Shown here in pieces: positions 24,403 through 32,424 of a stretch of DNA of 54,129 nucleotides. Location of the stretch: assembly GCA_043740415.1 (NCBI GenBank), contig JAYUCJ010000237.1:1-54129 (forward strand), written 5' to 3'. Made by a program: the position numbers and the translations under genes. This stretch comes from Aalborgiella sp043740415 (lineage in GTDB: Bacteria; Pseudomonadota; Gammaproteobacteria; Burkholderiales; Burkholderiaceae_C). Position 1 is the first letter of the stretch; each line of letters begins with the position of its first letter. The notes beneath the pieces are model-generated. The model was not told the DNA's origin, made no database searches, and saw nothing but the letters and a program-made list of their open reading frames with translations.

Positions 24403-24467
24403 GAAAAAAGGCGTCCTCACGAAGCCGTTAGCGAAAGAATCGCTAACCAGCTTGTGGGGACGCCTTT
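24403..24467 (-). terminator. Intrinsic terminator in the nrtA leader
   Basis: On the minus strand AAGGCGTCC pairs with GGACGCCTT to form a long hairpin, with an inner GTTAGCGA/TCGCTAAC stem, followed by TTTTTT. It ends about 45 bases before the nrtA start, so it would stop transcription before nrtA unless the 5' arm is held elsewhere. Confidence 0.85.
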
Positions 24468-24501
24468 GTCCTTTATAAAAAAACCCGCCTTTGGGTTTTT
24501 T
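24458..24501 (-). promoter_or_regulatory. ANTAR-target leader: twin hexaloop hairpins P1 and P2
   Basis: Minus strand: first hairpin AAACCC-AAAGGC-GGGTTT, a 6-base linker, then GGAC-AAAGGC-GTCC. Both loops are the same hexamer with A at position 1 and G at position 4, as required for ANTAR proteins. The second hairpin includes AAGGCGTCC, the 5' arm of the downstream terminator, so the two cannot coexist. NasT, encoded just upstream, has the ANTAR domain. Binding would stabilise P2 and allow transcription of nrtABD. Confidence 0.85.
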
Positions 24502-24517
24502 GATATTAATTACTACT

Positions 24518-24535
24518 ATGCAATCTGCGTGCCAA
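24518..24535 (-). promoter_or_regulatory. Sigma-54 (-24/-12) promoter for nrtA
   Basis: Minus strand TTGGCACGCAGATTGCAT is a perfect TGGCACG-n4-TTGCA. The predicted start lies a few bases before the first hexaloop hairpin, giving a leader of about 145 bases. The site falls in the gap between nasT and nrtA. Confidence 0.87.
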
Positions 24536-24553
24536 CTTTAAAGAATCGATTGT

Positions 24554-25210
24554 TTAGCCCAAAAGTTCAGCAACATCCAACATCCGCTGTGCCACCTCAA
24601 CCACTTTCAAACTCTTGTCCATCGCAGTTTTACGCAGCTTGTCATAGGCCGCCTGCTCGTTCAAACCCTGGCGCTGCATCAGCATGCCTTTGGCGCGGTC
24701 TATGATTTTGCGGTCTTGCAGCTCCACTTTGGTGTCTGCCAACTCTTGGCGTAGCGCCTGCTCGTGCTGAAACCGCGCCATTGCCACGTCCAAAATCGGG
24801 CGAATCCGCTCGCTGGACAAACCCGCCACAATGTAAGCAGACACGCCCGCAGCAACAGCATCTTTCACATGCGAAGTGTCGTTGTCGTTGGTAAACATCA
24901 CAATCGGGCGGCGTGCATCGCGGGTGGCCACGACGACGTGCTCCAGCGCATCGCGCGCCTGGCTTTCGGCATCCACAATGATCATGTCTGGCTGCAGCTG
25001 CGTCAAACGCTCGTTTAAAAAAGTGTCTGCAGGCAGCACCGCCACCAAATTGAAGCCGTTTTCCAGCAAACCGATGCGCAAACTGCGTGAACGCTCCGCT
25101 TGGTTGATGGCGTTCTCATCCATGGGGTCAGAAATGACCAATTCTGGGGCAACAACGACAATGCGCAGTGGCTGCAGGGATGGATTTGCTTTGATAGCGA
25201 CGGGATTCAT
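24554..25210 (-). CDS. nasT: NasT-type ANTAR response regulator (antiterminator)
   Basis: 218 residues. The receiver-like domain (LRIVVVAPELV; acceptor-like Asp in DMIIVDAES; VAAGVSAYIVAGL) is followed by a C-terminal ANTAR RNA-binding domain (DRKIIDRAKGMLMQRQGLNE, then AAYDKLRKTAM). It binds hexaloop RNA and blocks termination when nitrate is present. An adjacent nasS partner is missing here. The NasT core begins near residue 14, so later start codons would truncate it. Confidence 0.92.
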   Translation of the reverse strand: MNPVAIKANPSLQPLRIVVVAPELVISDPMDENAINQAERSRSLRIGLLENGFNLVAVLPADTFLNERLTQLQPDMIIVDAESQARDALEHVVVATRDARRPIVMFTNDNDTSHVKDAVAAGVSAYIVAGLSSERIRPILDVAMARFQHEQALRQELADTKVELQDRKIIDRAKGMLMQRQGLNEQAAYDKLRKTAMDKSLKVVEVAQRMLDVAELLG

Positions 25211-25220
25211 GGCTTAGTAC

Positions 25221-25237
25221 AGCAAACATTGCGCCAA
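25221..25237 (-). promoter_or_regulatory. Sigma-54-like promoter before nasT
   Basis: Minus strand TTGGCGCAATGTTTGCT agrees with TGGCnC-n5-TTGC with one departure from consensus. Its -12 element lies only about 11 bases from the ATG, so a transcript would be leaderless or nearly so. Confidence 0.6.
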
Positions 25238-25256
25238 TTTGCTGCGATGCAGCAAA
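25238..25256. promoter_or_regulatory. Palindrome upstream of the nasT promoter
   Basis: TTTGCTGC-GAT-GCAGCAAA, perfect 8-base arms, touching the -24 element. It is the counterpart of the palindrome before the NarK-type gene. Confidence 0.6.
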
Positions 25257-25270
25257 AAAAGCAAGCCAAA

Positions 25271-25714
25271 TCAATGAGAAGTCTGCGCCTTACTCACCAC
25301 GTCATAGCGACTGAGCGCATAACCCCGGTCTTTGTAGTATTTCCAACGGATGCGGGCGGCTTGCAGGTCGTCGGAATCTTGACCTACTAGCTCGATCAAA
25401 CGCTCGAAACGCTCAAATCCAGCGGGTAAAACCGCACCAAGATTGAGCAACACTTGCGATTCTGCGCCGGAACTCGGCAATTCAGCACTCAAAACAATAG
25501 GCGAATGAGCGATGACTTCGGCTGATGTATCTGCCAAGCAATGCGGTAAAAACTCAGTCGGAGCCATCGCCCAGAGCTTGTTGCTGAGCGATTTAAGTGC
25601 ATCGATCTGCCCCAAAACCAGCACTTGGGCAGACTTTTTTTGCGTGGCGCGTAAGAGTCGGCAGGCGTAGTCCAGTTTGTCTGGTGCGTTGACGTGAAAG
25701 GCGATTTCAGTCAT
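25271..25714 (-). CDS. holC: DNA polymerase III chi subunit
   Basis: 147 residues beginning MTEIAFHVNAPDKLDYACRL, with LLRATQKKSAQVLVLG and the C-terminal RIRWKYYKDRGYALSRYD typical of HolC. Chi links the clamp loader to single-strand binding protein at the fork. It lies 6 bases after pepA, a common conserved pair in proteobacteria. Confidence 0.88.
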   Translation of the reverse strand: MTEIAFHVNAPDKLDYACRLLRATQKKSAQVLVLGQIDALKSLSNKLWAMAPTEFLPHCLADTSAEVIAHSPIVLSAELPSSGAESQVLLNLGAVLPAGFERFERLIELVGQDSDDLQAARIRWKYYKDRGYALSRYDVVSKAQTSH

Positions 25715-25720
25715 GCAGGA

Positions 25721-27286
25721 TCAGGCTTTGACTGCAGCTTTAACGGTAACTTTAGCGGGTTTTTTTGCTACTTTTTTAATAGCTGTTGAGGCAGGTAATA
25801 CGCCGGCTAGAGAATTATTTGACTCTATATTTAGCAAATAATTCAAGAGCAACAGAACAGGGCGACCTGTGGAGCCTTTGACCGCCCCACTCTTCCACGC
25901 CGTGCCTGCAATGTCCAAATGCGCCCATGGGTAGCTGGCGGTGAATTTTTGCAAAAACTTGGCTGCGGTGACAGAGCCTGCGGCGCGGCCTGCGACGTTG
26001 GCCATGTCGGCAAAGTTAGATTTGAGGCCTTCGCCATATTCGTCGTCCAAAGGCATGCGCCAGCAGGGGTCGCCACTGGATTCGCCGGCTTTGAGCAAAG
26101 CGTTGGCCAAATCGTCGTTCGCGCTGAACAAACCGCTGCGCACCGCGCCCAAGGCGATGACGCAGGCACCCGTCAAGGTGGCGATGTCGATGACGGCGGC
26201 GGGTTTGAAGCGCTCGGCGTAGGTCAGTGCGTCGCACAGCACCAAGCGGCCTTCGGCGTCGGTGTTCAGGTTTTCAATGGTTTGGCCGCTCATGCTGGTC
26301 ACCACGTCGCCTGGTTTCACGGCTTTGCCGCTGGGCATGTTTTCGCAGGCAGGAATCAAGCCGACGACGTTGATTTTCGGCTGAATCCCTGCCAAAGCGC
26401 GGAATGTGCCCAACACGCTGGCTGCGCCGCACATGTCAAACTTCATTTCGTCCATTTCAGGCGCGGGTTTGAGCGAAATACCGCCCGTGTCAAAGGTGAT
26501 GCCTTTGCCCACCAACACGGTAGGCGCAACAGTCTTGGCGGCGCCATTGTACTTCAAAACGATGAAGCGCAGCGGCTGGTCTGAGCCCTGCGCCACAGAG
26601 ATGAACGAGCCCATGCCCAGCTTGGTGACTTCTTTGAGCCCCAGCACATCCACGCTGATGTTTTTGTATTTAGACAGGCTCTTCGCCGCTTTGCCCAGCA
26701 GATCGGGCGTGGCATGGTTGGCGGGGCGGTTTCCCCACTCTTTGGCAAACTCAATACCAGCCATAGCCGGCGTAATATATGCCTGAGAAGCTATTAAATC
26801 AGTAGCACTTAAAGCCTTAGCATCAACCGTCACGGTGATATTGGTGAGCTTGCGCGGCTCGACTTTGGTTTTGGTACTGGTGTAAACGTAGCTGGCGTCT
26901 GCAGCGCACAAAACTGCTGCTTTGGCTGCTTCTACGGTGATGTTGTTAACTTCGCTCAAGCAAATCACCAGTTTTTTACTTGATGTGGCTTTGATGGCCG
27001 AAACCGCCGCCGTCACCGCTATTTTGATGCTTTTGACCGAACCATCGCCCGCGCCCACCAGCACCGTGCGCGTGGCTTCTGCATGGGTGGAGCGGTAAAT
27101 TTGCAGCAATTTGCCAGTTTTGGCCTCAAAATCGCCCTCTTTCAGGGCTTGGGAGATCAAATCCGTTAAATTTAATGTGGTTTTGGACTTGGTTTGAGCA
27201 AACGACTCAGGAACCAGCACAATCAAGGCGTCGCAGGCGGTTTTGCTGGTTTGCGTTAAATCTTGGGCAATGAGTTTCAGTTCCAT
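25721..27286 (-). CDS. pepA: Leucyl aminopeptidase (M17)
   Basis: 521 residues. The two-metal site is complete: Lys261 and Asp266 in VGKGITFDTGG, Asp284, and the signature NTDAEGRL at 341-348. The enzyme removes N-terminal residues from peptides and, in E. coli, also binds DNA. Two family B repeat copies lie in the coding sequence: one around residues 160-176, before EWGNRPANHATP, and one near the C-terminus. The second produces a Lys/Ala-rich tail (IKKVAKKPAKVTVKAAVKA) beyond the usual end. Confidence 0.93.
   Translation of the reverse strand: MELKLIAQDLTQTSKTACDALIVLVPESFAQTKSKTTLNLTDLISQALKEGDFEAKTGKLLQIYRSTHAEATRTVLVGAGDGSVKSIKIAVTAAVSAIKATSSKKLVICLSEVNNITVEAAKAAVLCAADASYVYTSTKTKVEPRKLTNITVTVDAKALSATDLIASQAYITPAMAGIEFAKEWGNRPANHATPDLLGKAAKSLSKYKNISVDVLGLKEVTKLGMGSFISVAQGSDQPLRFIVLKYNGAAKTVAPTVLVGKGITFDTGGISLKPAPEMDEMKFDMCGAASVLGTFRALAGIQPKINVVGLIPACENMPSGKAVKPGDVVTSMSGQTIENLNTDAEGRLVLCDALTYAERFKPAAVIDIATLTGACVIALGAVRSGLFSANDDLANALLKAGESSGDPCWRMPLDDEYGEGLKSNFADMANVAGRAAGSVTAAKFLQKFTASYPWAHLDIAGTAWKSGAVKGSTGRPVLLLLNYLLNIESNNSLAGVLPASTAIKKVAKKPAKVTVKAAVKA
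25767..25812 (-). repeat. Family B dispersed repeat, 3' end of pepA
   Basis: Plus strand GCTACTTTTTTAATAGCTGT, then TGAGGCAGGTAATACGCC and GGCTAGAG. It is in frame and encodes part of the C-terminal tail (SLAGVLPASTAIKKV). Confidence 0.75.
26762..26806 (+). repeat. Family B dispersed repeat, internal in pepA
   Basis: CATAGCCGGCGTAATATATG, then CCTGAGAAGCTATTAAATCA and GTAGC. It has the same core as the intergenic copies, translated as LIASQAYITPAMA in the linker before the conserved EWGNRP region, with the frame kept. Confidence 0.75.
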
Positions 27287-27350
27287 CTTGTATGTCCGTT
27301 TCCGTTCCTGTGTTTTAGTTCAGTGGATTAAATCCGTAAAATAGCCCCCA

Positions 27351-28568
27351 ATGTTATTCCATTCTTCAGTTCGCAAAGAATTAAGCCGCACATTTGGCGC
27401 AACGCTGGTCGTGTTAATCACCGTGGTGATGACCATGATGCTGATTCGCGTGCTGTTTTTAGCGAATCGTGGCCGCGTCAACCCCACAGATGTGCTGCTC
27501 ATCATGGGCTATTTCGTGCTGGGGCATTTGCCGACGATTTTGACGCTGTGCCTGTTCATCGCCATCGTGGTTGCCTTGTCACGCATGCACAGCGACAGCG
27601 AAATGGTGATTTGGAACGCCAGCGGGCGCGGTTTGACGGGGTTTATCCGTCCGCTGGTCGCCTTTGCATGGCCTATTTGCGTGGCCATCGCCGTTTTGGC
27701 GCTGTTTGTCTGGCCGTGGTCGAACGAGCAAGCGCAAAACATGCGCACCAAATTTGAGCAGCGCAGTGATTTAGACCGCATCACGCCAGGCACGTTTCAA
27801 GAATCTGCCAATGGCAGTCGGGTGTTTTTCATTGACAAAGAAGATGACAAGCTTGCAGATACGAAAAGTGCCAACAACAAAAAGGTAAAACCAAATACGG
27901 GTTCGCTGAAAGTTGAAGGAAACGATAAGTTGTCAGCGGAAGTCGAAAAATTCGCCAACACCCGCAGCAATATCTTCATTTCTACAGTATCAAACGGCAA
28001 GGAATCCGTGACCACAGCCAGCGCGGGGCGCATTGAAAGCCGCGATGGCAGCCAGTATTTGCTGCTGAACTCGGGGCAACGTTCTGAAATTGACAGCAAA
28101 ACGGGGCAAATCAAAGTCAGCGAGTTTGAAGAATATGGCAATTTGATCAAAAGCGCCAAGCTCACGCCGTTTGAAGGCGGTCCCAGCAAAGCACTGTCTA
28201 GCGTGGCGCTGCTGGCAAATCGGACTAATGGCAATATGGGGGAGCTGGCTTGGCGCTTGGGCTTGGCTTTTGCGGCGTTGAACTTCATCATTTTGGGCAC
28301 CGCCATCGCCAACGGCAACCCGCGCGCTGGCAGGGGTGCTAGCTTTGCGTTTGCGCTGCTGGCGTTTATGTTTTATTACAACTTGATCAACCTGAGCCAA
28401 AGCTGGATAGCCAATGGGCAATTCAGATTTACAGCTGTGATACTGATGATGCACGGCGGGATATTTGTTTTAAGTGCGCTATGGCTGGCGAAGCGGCATA
28501 ACAACTGGTCGTTTATGGCGTATTTCAAACATCGTAAACCCTTAAAACCAGCAACTCAAGCAGCATGA
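27351..28568 (+). CDS. lptF: LPS export permease LptF
   Basis: 405 residues. The N-terminal membrane block (ELSRTFGATLVVLITVVMTM) and the conserved LGHLPTILTLCLFIAIVVALSRM are followed by a periplasmic jellyroll domain and three C-terminal helices. With LptG and LptB it extracts lipopolysaccharide from the inner membrane. The start overlaps lptG by four bases at the far end. pepA diverges from it, leaving 64 bases for two promoters. Confidence 0.93.
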   Translation: MLFHSSVRKELSRTFGATLVVLITVVMTMMLIRVLFLANRGRVNPTDVLLIMGYFVLGHLPTILTLCLFIAIVVALSRMHSDSEMVIWNASGRGLTGFIRPLVAFAWPICVAIAVLALFVWPWSNEQAQNMRTKFEQRSDLDRITPGTFQESANGSRVFFIDKEDDKLADTKSANNKKVKPNTGSLKVEGNDKLSAEVEKFANTRSNIFISTVSNGKESVTTASAGRIESRDGSQYLLLNSGQRSEIDSKTGQIKVSEFEEYGNLIKSAKLTPFEGGPSKALSSVALLANRTNGNMGELAWRLGLAFAALNFIILGTAIANGNPRAGRGASFAFALLAFMFYYNLINLSQSWIANGQFRFTAVILMMHGGIFVLSALWLAKRHNNWSFMAYFKHRKPLKPATQAA

Positions 28569-29731
28569 AGACGATACGCCAACTGCTTTACAAAGAGACC
28601 TTTTACTCCATTGCCTTTGTGGCCATGGGGTTTTTGGCCTTGTTTTTCTTTTTCGATTTGGTTGATGAGTTGCCACAAATTGGCAAATCGTTTGCCGCAG
28701 GTACCTTCGGCACCTACCAGATACAGCACGCCTTGCTTTATGTGGCCTTGCTGATTCCAAACCATATGTATGAACTGCTGCCAATTGCTGTGCTGATTGG
28801 CGGTGTGTTTGTCATGGCACGCTTTGCACACAGTTCTGAGTTCACCATTTTGCGAACCAGCGGTTTAGGGCCAGGTTTGGCGTTGCGCTTGATGCTGGTT
28901 TTAGGCTCAGCTTTGGTTGCCATTACCTTCGTCATTGGCGATTATGTTGCGCCTTTGGCTGATAAAACGTCTCAGCTGCTCAAAGCTCGGTACTTAGGGC
29001 AAATATCGATTGGACAAACGGGTGCATGGCTGAAGGAGAAAAAAGGCAACAAATCCTATGCCGTCAACGTGTCCGCCATGTCGGCCAACACAGTCATGCT
29101 GAATGTGCGCGTGTTTGAGTTTGATACCGCTGGCTCAATCCTCTCCACCACGCACGCTAAAGAAGCAGTTTTTGAAAACGACAATAGTTGGACACTTAAA
29201 AACGTGCGCAGAAGCGACTATGCGATTGATAGCGCGACGAGCAATACTTCAAGTAAATCTACAAAAGACGTTACGGTCAAAAACAAGCCAGCTTCCATCA
29301 AACAATCGCAATTGGAGACTTATCGCTGGCCGACAGAGCTGAACGCGAATATGGTCACCGTGGCGCTGCTGAAGCCTGACCGCATGGGCACGCTTGATTT
29401 GTACCGATATATTCGCCATTTAGACGCGAACAAACAGGTTGCGCAACTGTACGAAATTCAATTCTGGAAAAAAGTGTTTTACCCACTCAGCTGCATTGTG
29501 ATGCTGGTGCTCGCACTGCCTTTTGCTTACCTGCACTTTCGCACCGGCGGTATTACGGCTTATGTGTTTGGTGGCGTGATGGTGGGCATCAGCTTTTTTG
29601 TGCTGAACAATATTTTTGATTATTTTGGCAATTTACTGGCTTGGAATCCGCTTTTTACCGCTGCTGCGCCGAGTCTGGTGTATTTGCTGCTGTCTTTGGT
29701 CGCTTTCAGTGCCTTGGTGTTCAGACGATGA
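28565..29731 (+). CDS. lptG: LPS export permease LptG
   Basis: 388 residues; six membrane segments flank a periplasmic domain. Typical stretches are LYKETFYSIAFVAMGFLALF, YELLPIAVLIGGVFVMARFA, SSEFTILRTSG and the C-terminal FWKKVFYPLSCIVMLVLALPF. It partners with LptF. It overlaps lptF at its start and cbiX at its stop (four bases each), indicating one operon. Confidence 0.94.
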   Translation: MKTIRQLLYKETFYSIAFVAMGFLALFFFFDLVDELPQIGKSFAAGTFGTYQIQHALLYVALLIPNHMYELLPIAVLIGGVFVMARFAHSSEFTILRTSGLGPGLALRLMLVLGSALVAITFVIGDYVAPLADKTSQLLKARYLGQISIGQTGAWLKEKKGNKSYAVNVSAMSANTVMLNVRVFEFDTAGSILSTTHAKEAVFENDNSWTLKNVRRSDYAIDSATSNTSSKSTKDVTVKNKPASIKQSQLETYRWPTELNANMVTVALLKPDRMGTLDLYRYIRHLDANKQVAQLYEIQFWKKVFYPLSCIVMLVLALPFAYLHFRTGGITAYVFGGVMVGISFFVLNNIFDYFGNLLAWNPLFTAAAPSLVYLLLSLVAFSALVFRR

Positions 29732-30129
29732 CAACCTCAACAACTCCCGCTGCAATGGCAACTTCAAAAAAAGCAATCATTCTTTTCGGTCATGGTTCGC
29801 GTGATGCCTTGTGGCATTTGCCGATTCAGGCTGTGGCCGAACGAATTCGCAGCACATCGCCAAATACAACCGTCACCTGCGCCTATTTGGAGTTGACCGA
29901 GCCGTCTTTGAGCGATGCTGCAGCTAGTTTGATCAAATCAGGCGTGTCTGACATCACCATCTTGCCCATGTTTTTAGGCGTAGGTCGGCATGCGCGTGAG
30001 GACTTACCGGCACTTATCGCCGAGCTGAAGCAAAATCACCCAAACACGACATTCCAAGTCCAACCCGCTGTGGGCGAAAACCCAGATGTGCTTGATTTAT
30101 TGGCTGAAATCGCGCTTTCCGCGCATTGA
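29728..30129 (+). CDS. cbiX: Sirohydrochlorin chelatase-like protein (CbiX/SirB)
   Basis: 133 residues, single-domain CbiX-S size. The N-terminal metal-binding FGHGSRDALWHLPIQ and the later LPMFLGVGRHAREDLP carry the two family histidines. It inserts iron or cobalt into sirohydrochlorin, giving siroheme for nitrite and sulfite reductases. The start is the ATG overlapping the lptG stop; a longer frame upstream is only a shadow. It links functionally to cysB and nitrate genes. Confidence 0.88.
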   Translation: MTTSTTPAAMATSKKAIILFGHGSRDALWHLPIQAVAERIRSTSPNTTVTCAYLELTEPSLSDAAASLIKSGVSDITILPMFLGVGRHAREDLPALIAELKQNHPNTTFQVQPAVGENPDVLDLLAEIALSAH

Positions 30130-30222
30130 TTTTGAAAATTTTTTGCTTATAACTACGCGTTCTATGCGGCAAAACTTGCCTTAATAATGCATAATGAATC
30201 CATCCTTTAGCTGGAATTCAAT

Positions 30223-31188
30223 ATGAACTTACACCAATTTCGTTTCGTCCAAGAGGCCGTTAGACGTAACCTGAACCTCACAGAAGCAGCAAAATCTTTG
30301 CACACGTCTCAGCCAGGTGTGTCCAAAGCCATCATTGAACTGGAAGAAGAATTAGGTGTAGAAATTTTTGCACGGCATGGCAAACGGTTGAAGCGCGTCA
30401 CGGAGCCAGGCCAGCACGTTTTGAAAAGCATTGATTTGATCATGCGCGAACTGGGCAATCTCAAACGCATTGGCGAGCAATTCAGCGCTGAAGACAGCGG
30501 TACCTTGTCCATCGCCACCACGCACACGCAAGCGCGCTATGTGTTGCCCGTGCCTATCGCCAAGCTGCGTGAAGAATACCCCAAAGTCAACATCAGCTTG
30601 CACCAGGGATCACCCGACCAAGTTGCCAAGATGCTGATCGACGAAGTGGCTGAAATTGGTATCGCCACAGAATCGTTAGCGCATGATGACCAGCTCGTTA
30701 CCCTGCCTTGCTATGAATGGCAGCACGTCTTGGTCATGCCAATCGACCATCCTTTGGCGAAAAATAAATCACTCAGTTTAGAAGACTTGGCCAAAGAATC
30801 GCTGATCACGTATCACCCTTCCTTCACAGGGCGCACCAAGATTGACCAAGCATTTGCGCTAAGAAAGCTGCAACCGCGCATTGCTCTAGAAGCCATCGAC
30901 TCAGACGTGATTAAAACCTATGTTCGCACCGGTTTAGGCATCGGCATCGTGGCTGAAATGGCCGTCAATCGGGGTGAAGGCGCAGGTATGGGGCAAGAGT
31001 CCAACCAAGATTTGGCCATCATTCCTGTGGGTCATTTGTTTGGGCACAATGTGGCGCGCGTTGCCTTCAAGCGCAGCGCCTACCTGCGCAATTTCGTCTA
31101 CCGATTTGCCGAATTGCTGAGTGATCGTTTAAGCCGTGACTTGATCGTCCAGGCCATGGCCGGCAATGGTGAAGATTTTTCAATGTGA
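30223..31188 (+). CDS. cysB: CysB-type LysR regulator of sulfur assimilation
   Basis: 321 residues. The N-terminal winged helix reads MNLHQFRFVQEAVRRNLNLT and LHTSQPGVSKAIIELEEELG; the effector domain has the CysB-typical TTHTQARYVLP, THTQARY being the sulfate/acetylserine pocket. It activates sulfate assimilation genes. The related Cbl is the alternative, but CysB is usual in this position. Confidence 0.9.
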   Translation: MNLHQFRFVQEAVRRNLNLTEAAKSLHTSQPGVSKAIIELEEELGVEIFARHGKRLKRVTEPGQHVLKSIDLIMRELGNLKRIGEQFSAEDSGTLSIATTHTQARYVLPVPIAKLREEYPKVNISLHQGSPDQVAKMLIDEVAEIGIATESLAHDDQLVTLPCYEWQHVLVMPIDHPLAKNKSLSLEDLAKESLITYHPSFTGRTKIDQAFALRKLQPRIALEAIDSDVIKTYVRTGLGIGIVAEMAVNRGEGAGMGQESNQDLAIIPVGHLFGHNVARVAFKRSAYLRNFVYRFAELLSDRLSRDLIVQAMAGNGEDFSM

Positions 31189-31204
31189 TTTCAACGTAAA
31201 TTTG

Positions 31205-32377
31205 ATGTTTATGACAATGATGACAGAACGCACTCCTACGCTAAAGACCAAGTTGCCAGCTGTTGGCACCACTATTTTCACCGTCATGTCGGCCTTGGCA
31301 GCTGAGCACAAGGCGGTTAACTTGGGGCAGGGATTTCCAGACTTTGATTGCGACCCGAAACTCGTTCAAGCCGTGAACAACGCCATGACGGCGGGTCTGA
31401 ACCAATACCCGCCCATGATAGGCGTAGCTGTGCTGCGCGAGGCCGTTGCAGCCAAACTCATCGCCTTGCACGGCAAAGATTACAACGCAAACACGGAAAT
31501 CACCATCGCGGCAGGCGCGACACAAGCCATCATCACGGCGATATTGGCGGTAGTGCATCCTGGCGACGAAGTCATTGTTTTAGAGCCTTGCTACGACAGT
31601 TATGTGCCCAACATCGAATTAGCTGGTGGCATCGTTGTTCGTGTGCCTTTAACGCCTGGCACGTTTAAGCCTGATTTCGAAAAAATCAGCGCAGCCATCA
31701 CCGCAAAAACACGCGCCATCATCATCAACTCACCGCACAACCCTAGCGCCACCATTTGGAGCCGGGAAGACATGTTGAAGCTGCAAGAGCTGCTGGCACC
31801 AACGGATATATTGCTTATCAGTGATGAAGTGTACGAGCACATGGTCTACGATGGCCAAGAGCACCAAAGTGCAGCCCGCTTCCCCGGACTAGCAGCGCGC
31901 GCCTTCATCGTCTCCAGCTTCGGTAAAACCTACCATGTCACCGGCTGGAAAGTAGGTTTCGTCGCTGCGCCGGCTGCATTGACAGCCGAATTTCGCAAAG
32001 TGCACCAGTTCAACGTCTTCACCGTCAACACACCCATGCAACACGGTTTGGCCAGCTATATGGCAGATGCCCAGCCTTATTTGACCCTGCCCGTGTTTTA
32101 CCAGCGTAAACGTGATTTATTCAAAGCCGGCCTAGCACATACAAAATTTAAAATATTGCCCACGACCGGCAGCTATTTTCAATGTGTGGATATATCCGAT
32201 GTGAGTGATTTGTCAGAAGCCGAATTCTGCAAATGGCTGACCACAGAAATCGGCGTTGCAGCGATTCCGCTATCCGCCTTTTACGGTAACGGATTTGACC
32301 AGCGCATCGTCCGCTTTTGCTTTGCAAAAAAAGACGAGACTTTGAATTTGGCTTTAGAAAAACTAAAGCAACTTTGA
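31205..32377 (+). CDS. PLP-dependent aminotransferase (class I/II, YbdL/methionine type)
   Basis: About 390 residues. The family pattern is complete: AVNLGQGFPDFDC, GATQAIITAI, INSPHNPSATIW, LISDEVYEHMVYDG, and the PLP lysine in SSFGKTYHVTGWKVG. GQGFPDFD and FGKTYHVTGWKVG resemble the methionine:2-oxo-acid aminotransferase YbdL. Several starts lie close together; the earliest overlaps cysB and none has a good ribosome site. Confidence 0.85.
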   Translation: MFMTMMTERTPTLKTKLPAVGTTIFTVMSALAAEHKAVNLGQGFPDFDCDPKLVQAVNNAMTAGLNQYPPMIGVAVLREAVAAKLIALHGKDYNANTEITIAAGATQAIITAILAVVHPGDEVIVLEPCYDSYVPNIELAGGIVVRVPLTPGTFKPDFEKISAAITAKTRAIIINSPHNPSATIWSREDMLKLQELLAPTDILLISDEVYEHMVYDGQEHQSAARFPGLAARAFIVSSFGKTYHVTGWKVGFVAAPAALTAEFRKVHQFNVFTVNTPMQHGLASYMADAQPYLTLPVFYQRKRDLFKAGLAHTKFKILPTTGSYFQCVDISDVSDLSEAEFCKWLTTEIGVAAIPLSAFYGNGFDQRIVRFCFAKKDETLNLALEKLKQL

Positions 32378-32424
32378 TATCTGGTTAAGTTCGATTTGAA
32401 GTCGGCTGGTGGGGGTGCTGCTTC

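Noticed and set aside
24478..24501. AAAAAACCC-AAAGGC-GGGTTTTTTT read only as the nasT terminator
   Set aside because: Possible by form, but it lies just after the sigma-54 start for nrtA, has an ANTAR-consensus loop and is paired with a second identical loop, so a leader role explains more.
32120..32180. Possible family B repeat in the aminotransferase gene
   Set aside because: GCCGGC and AGCTATTTT occur, but their order and spacing do not fit the other copies.
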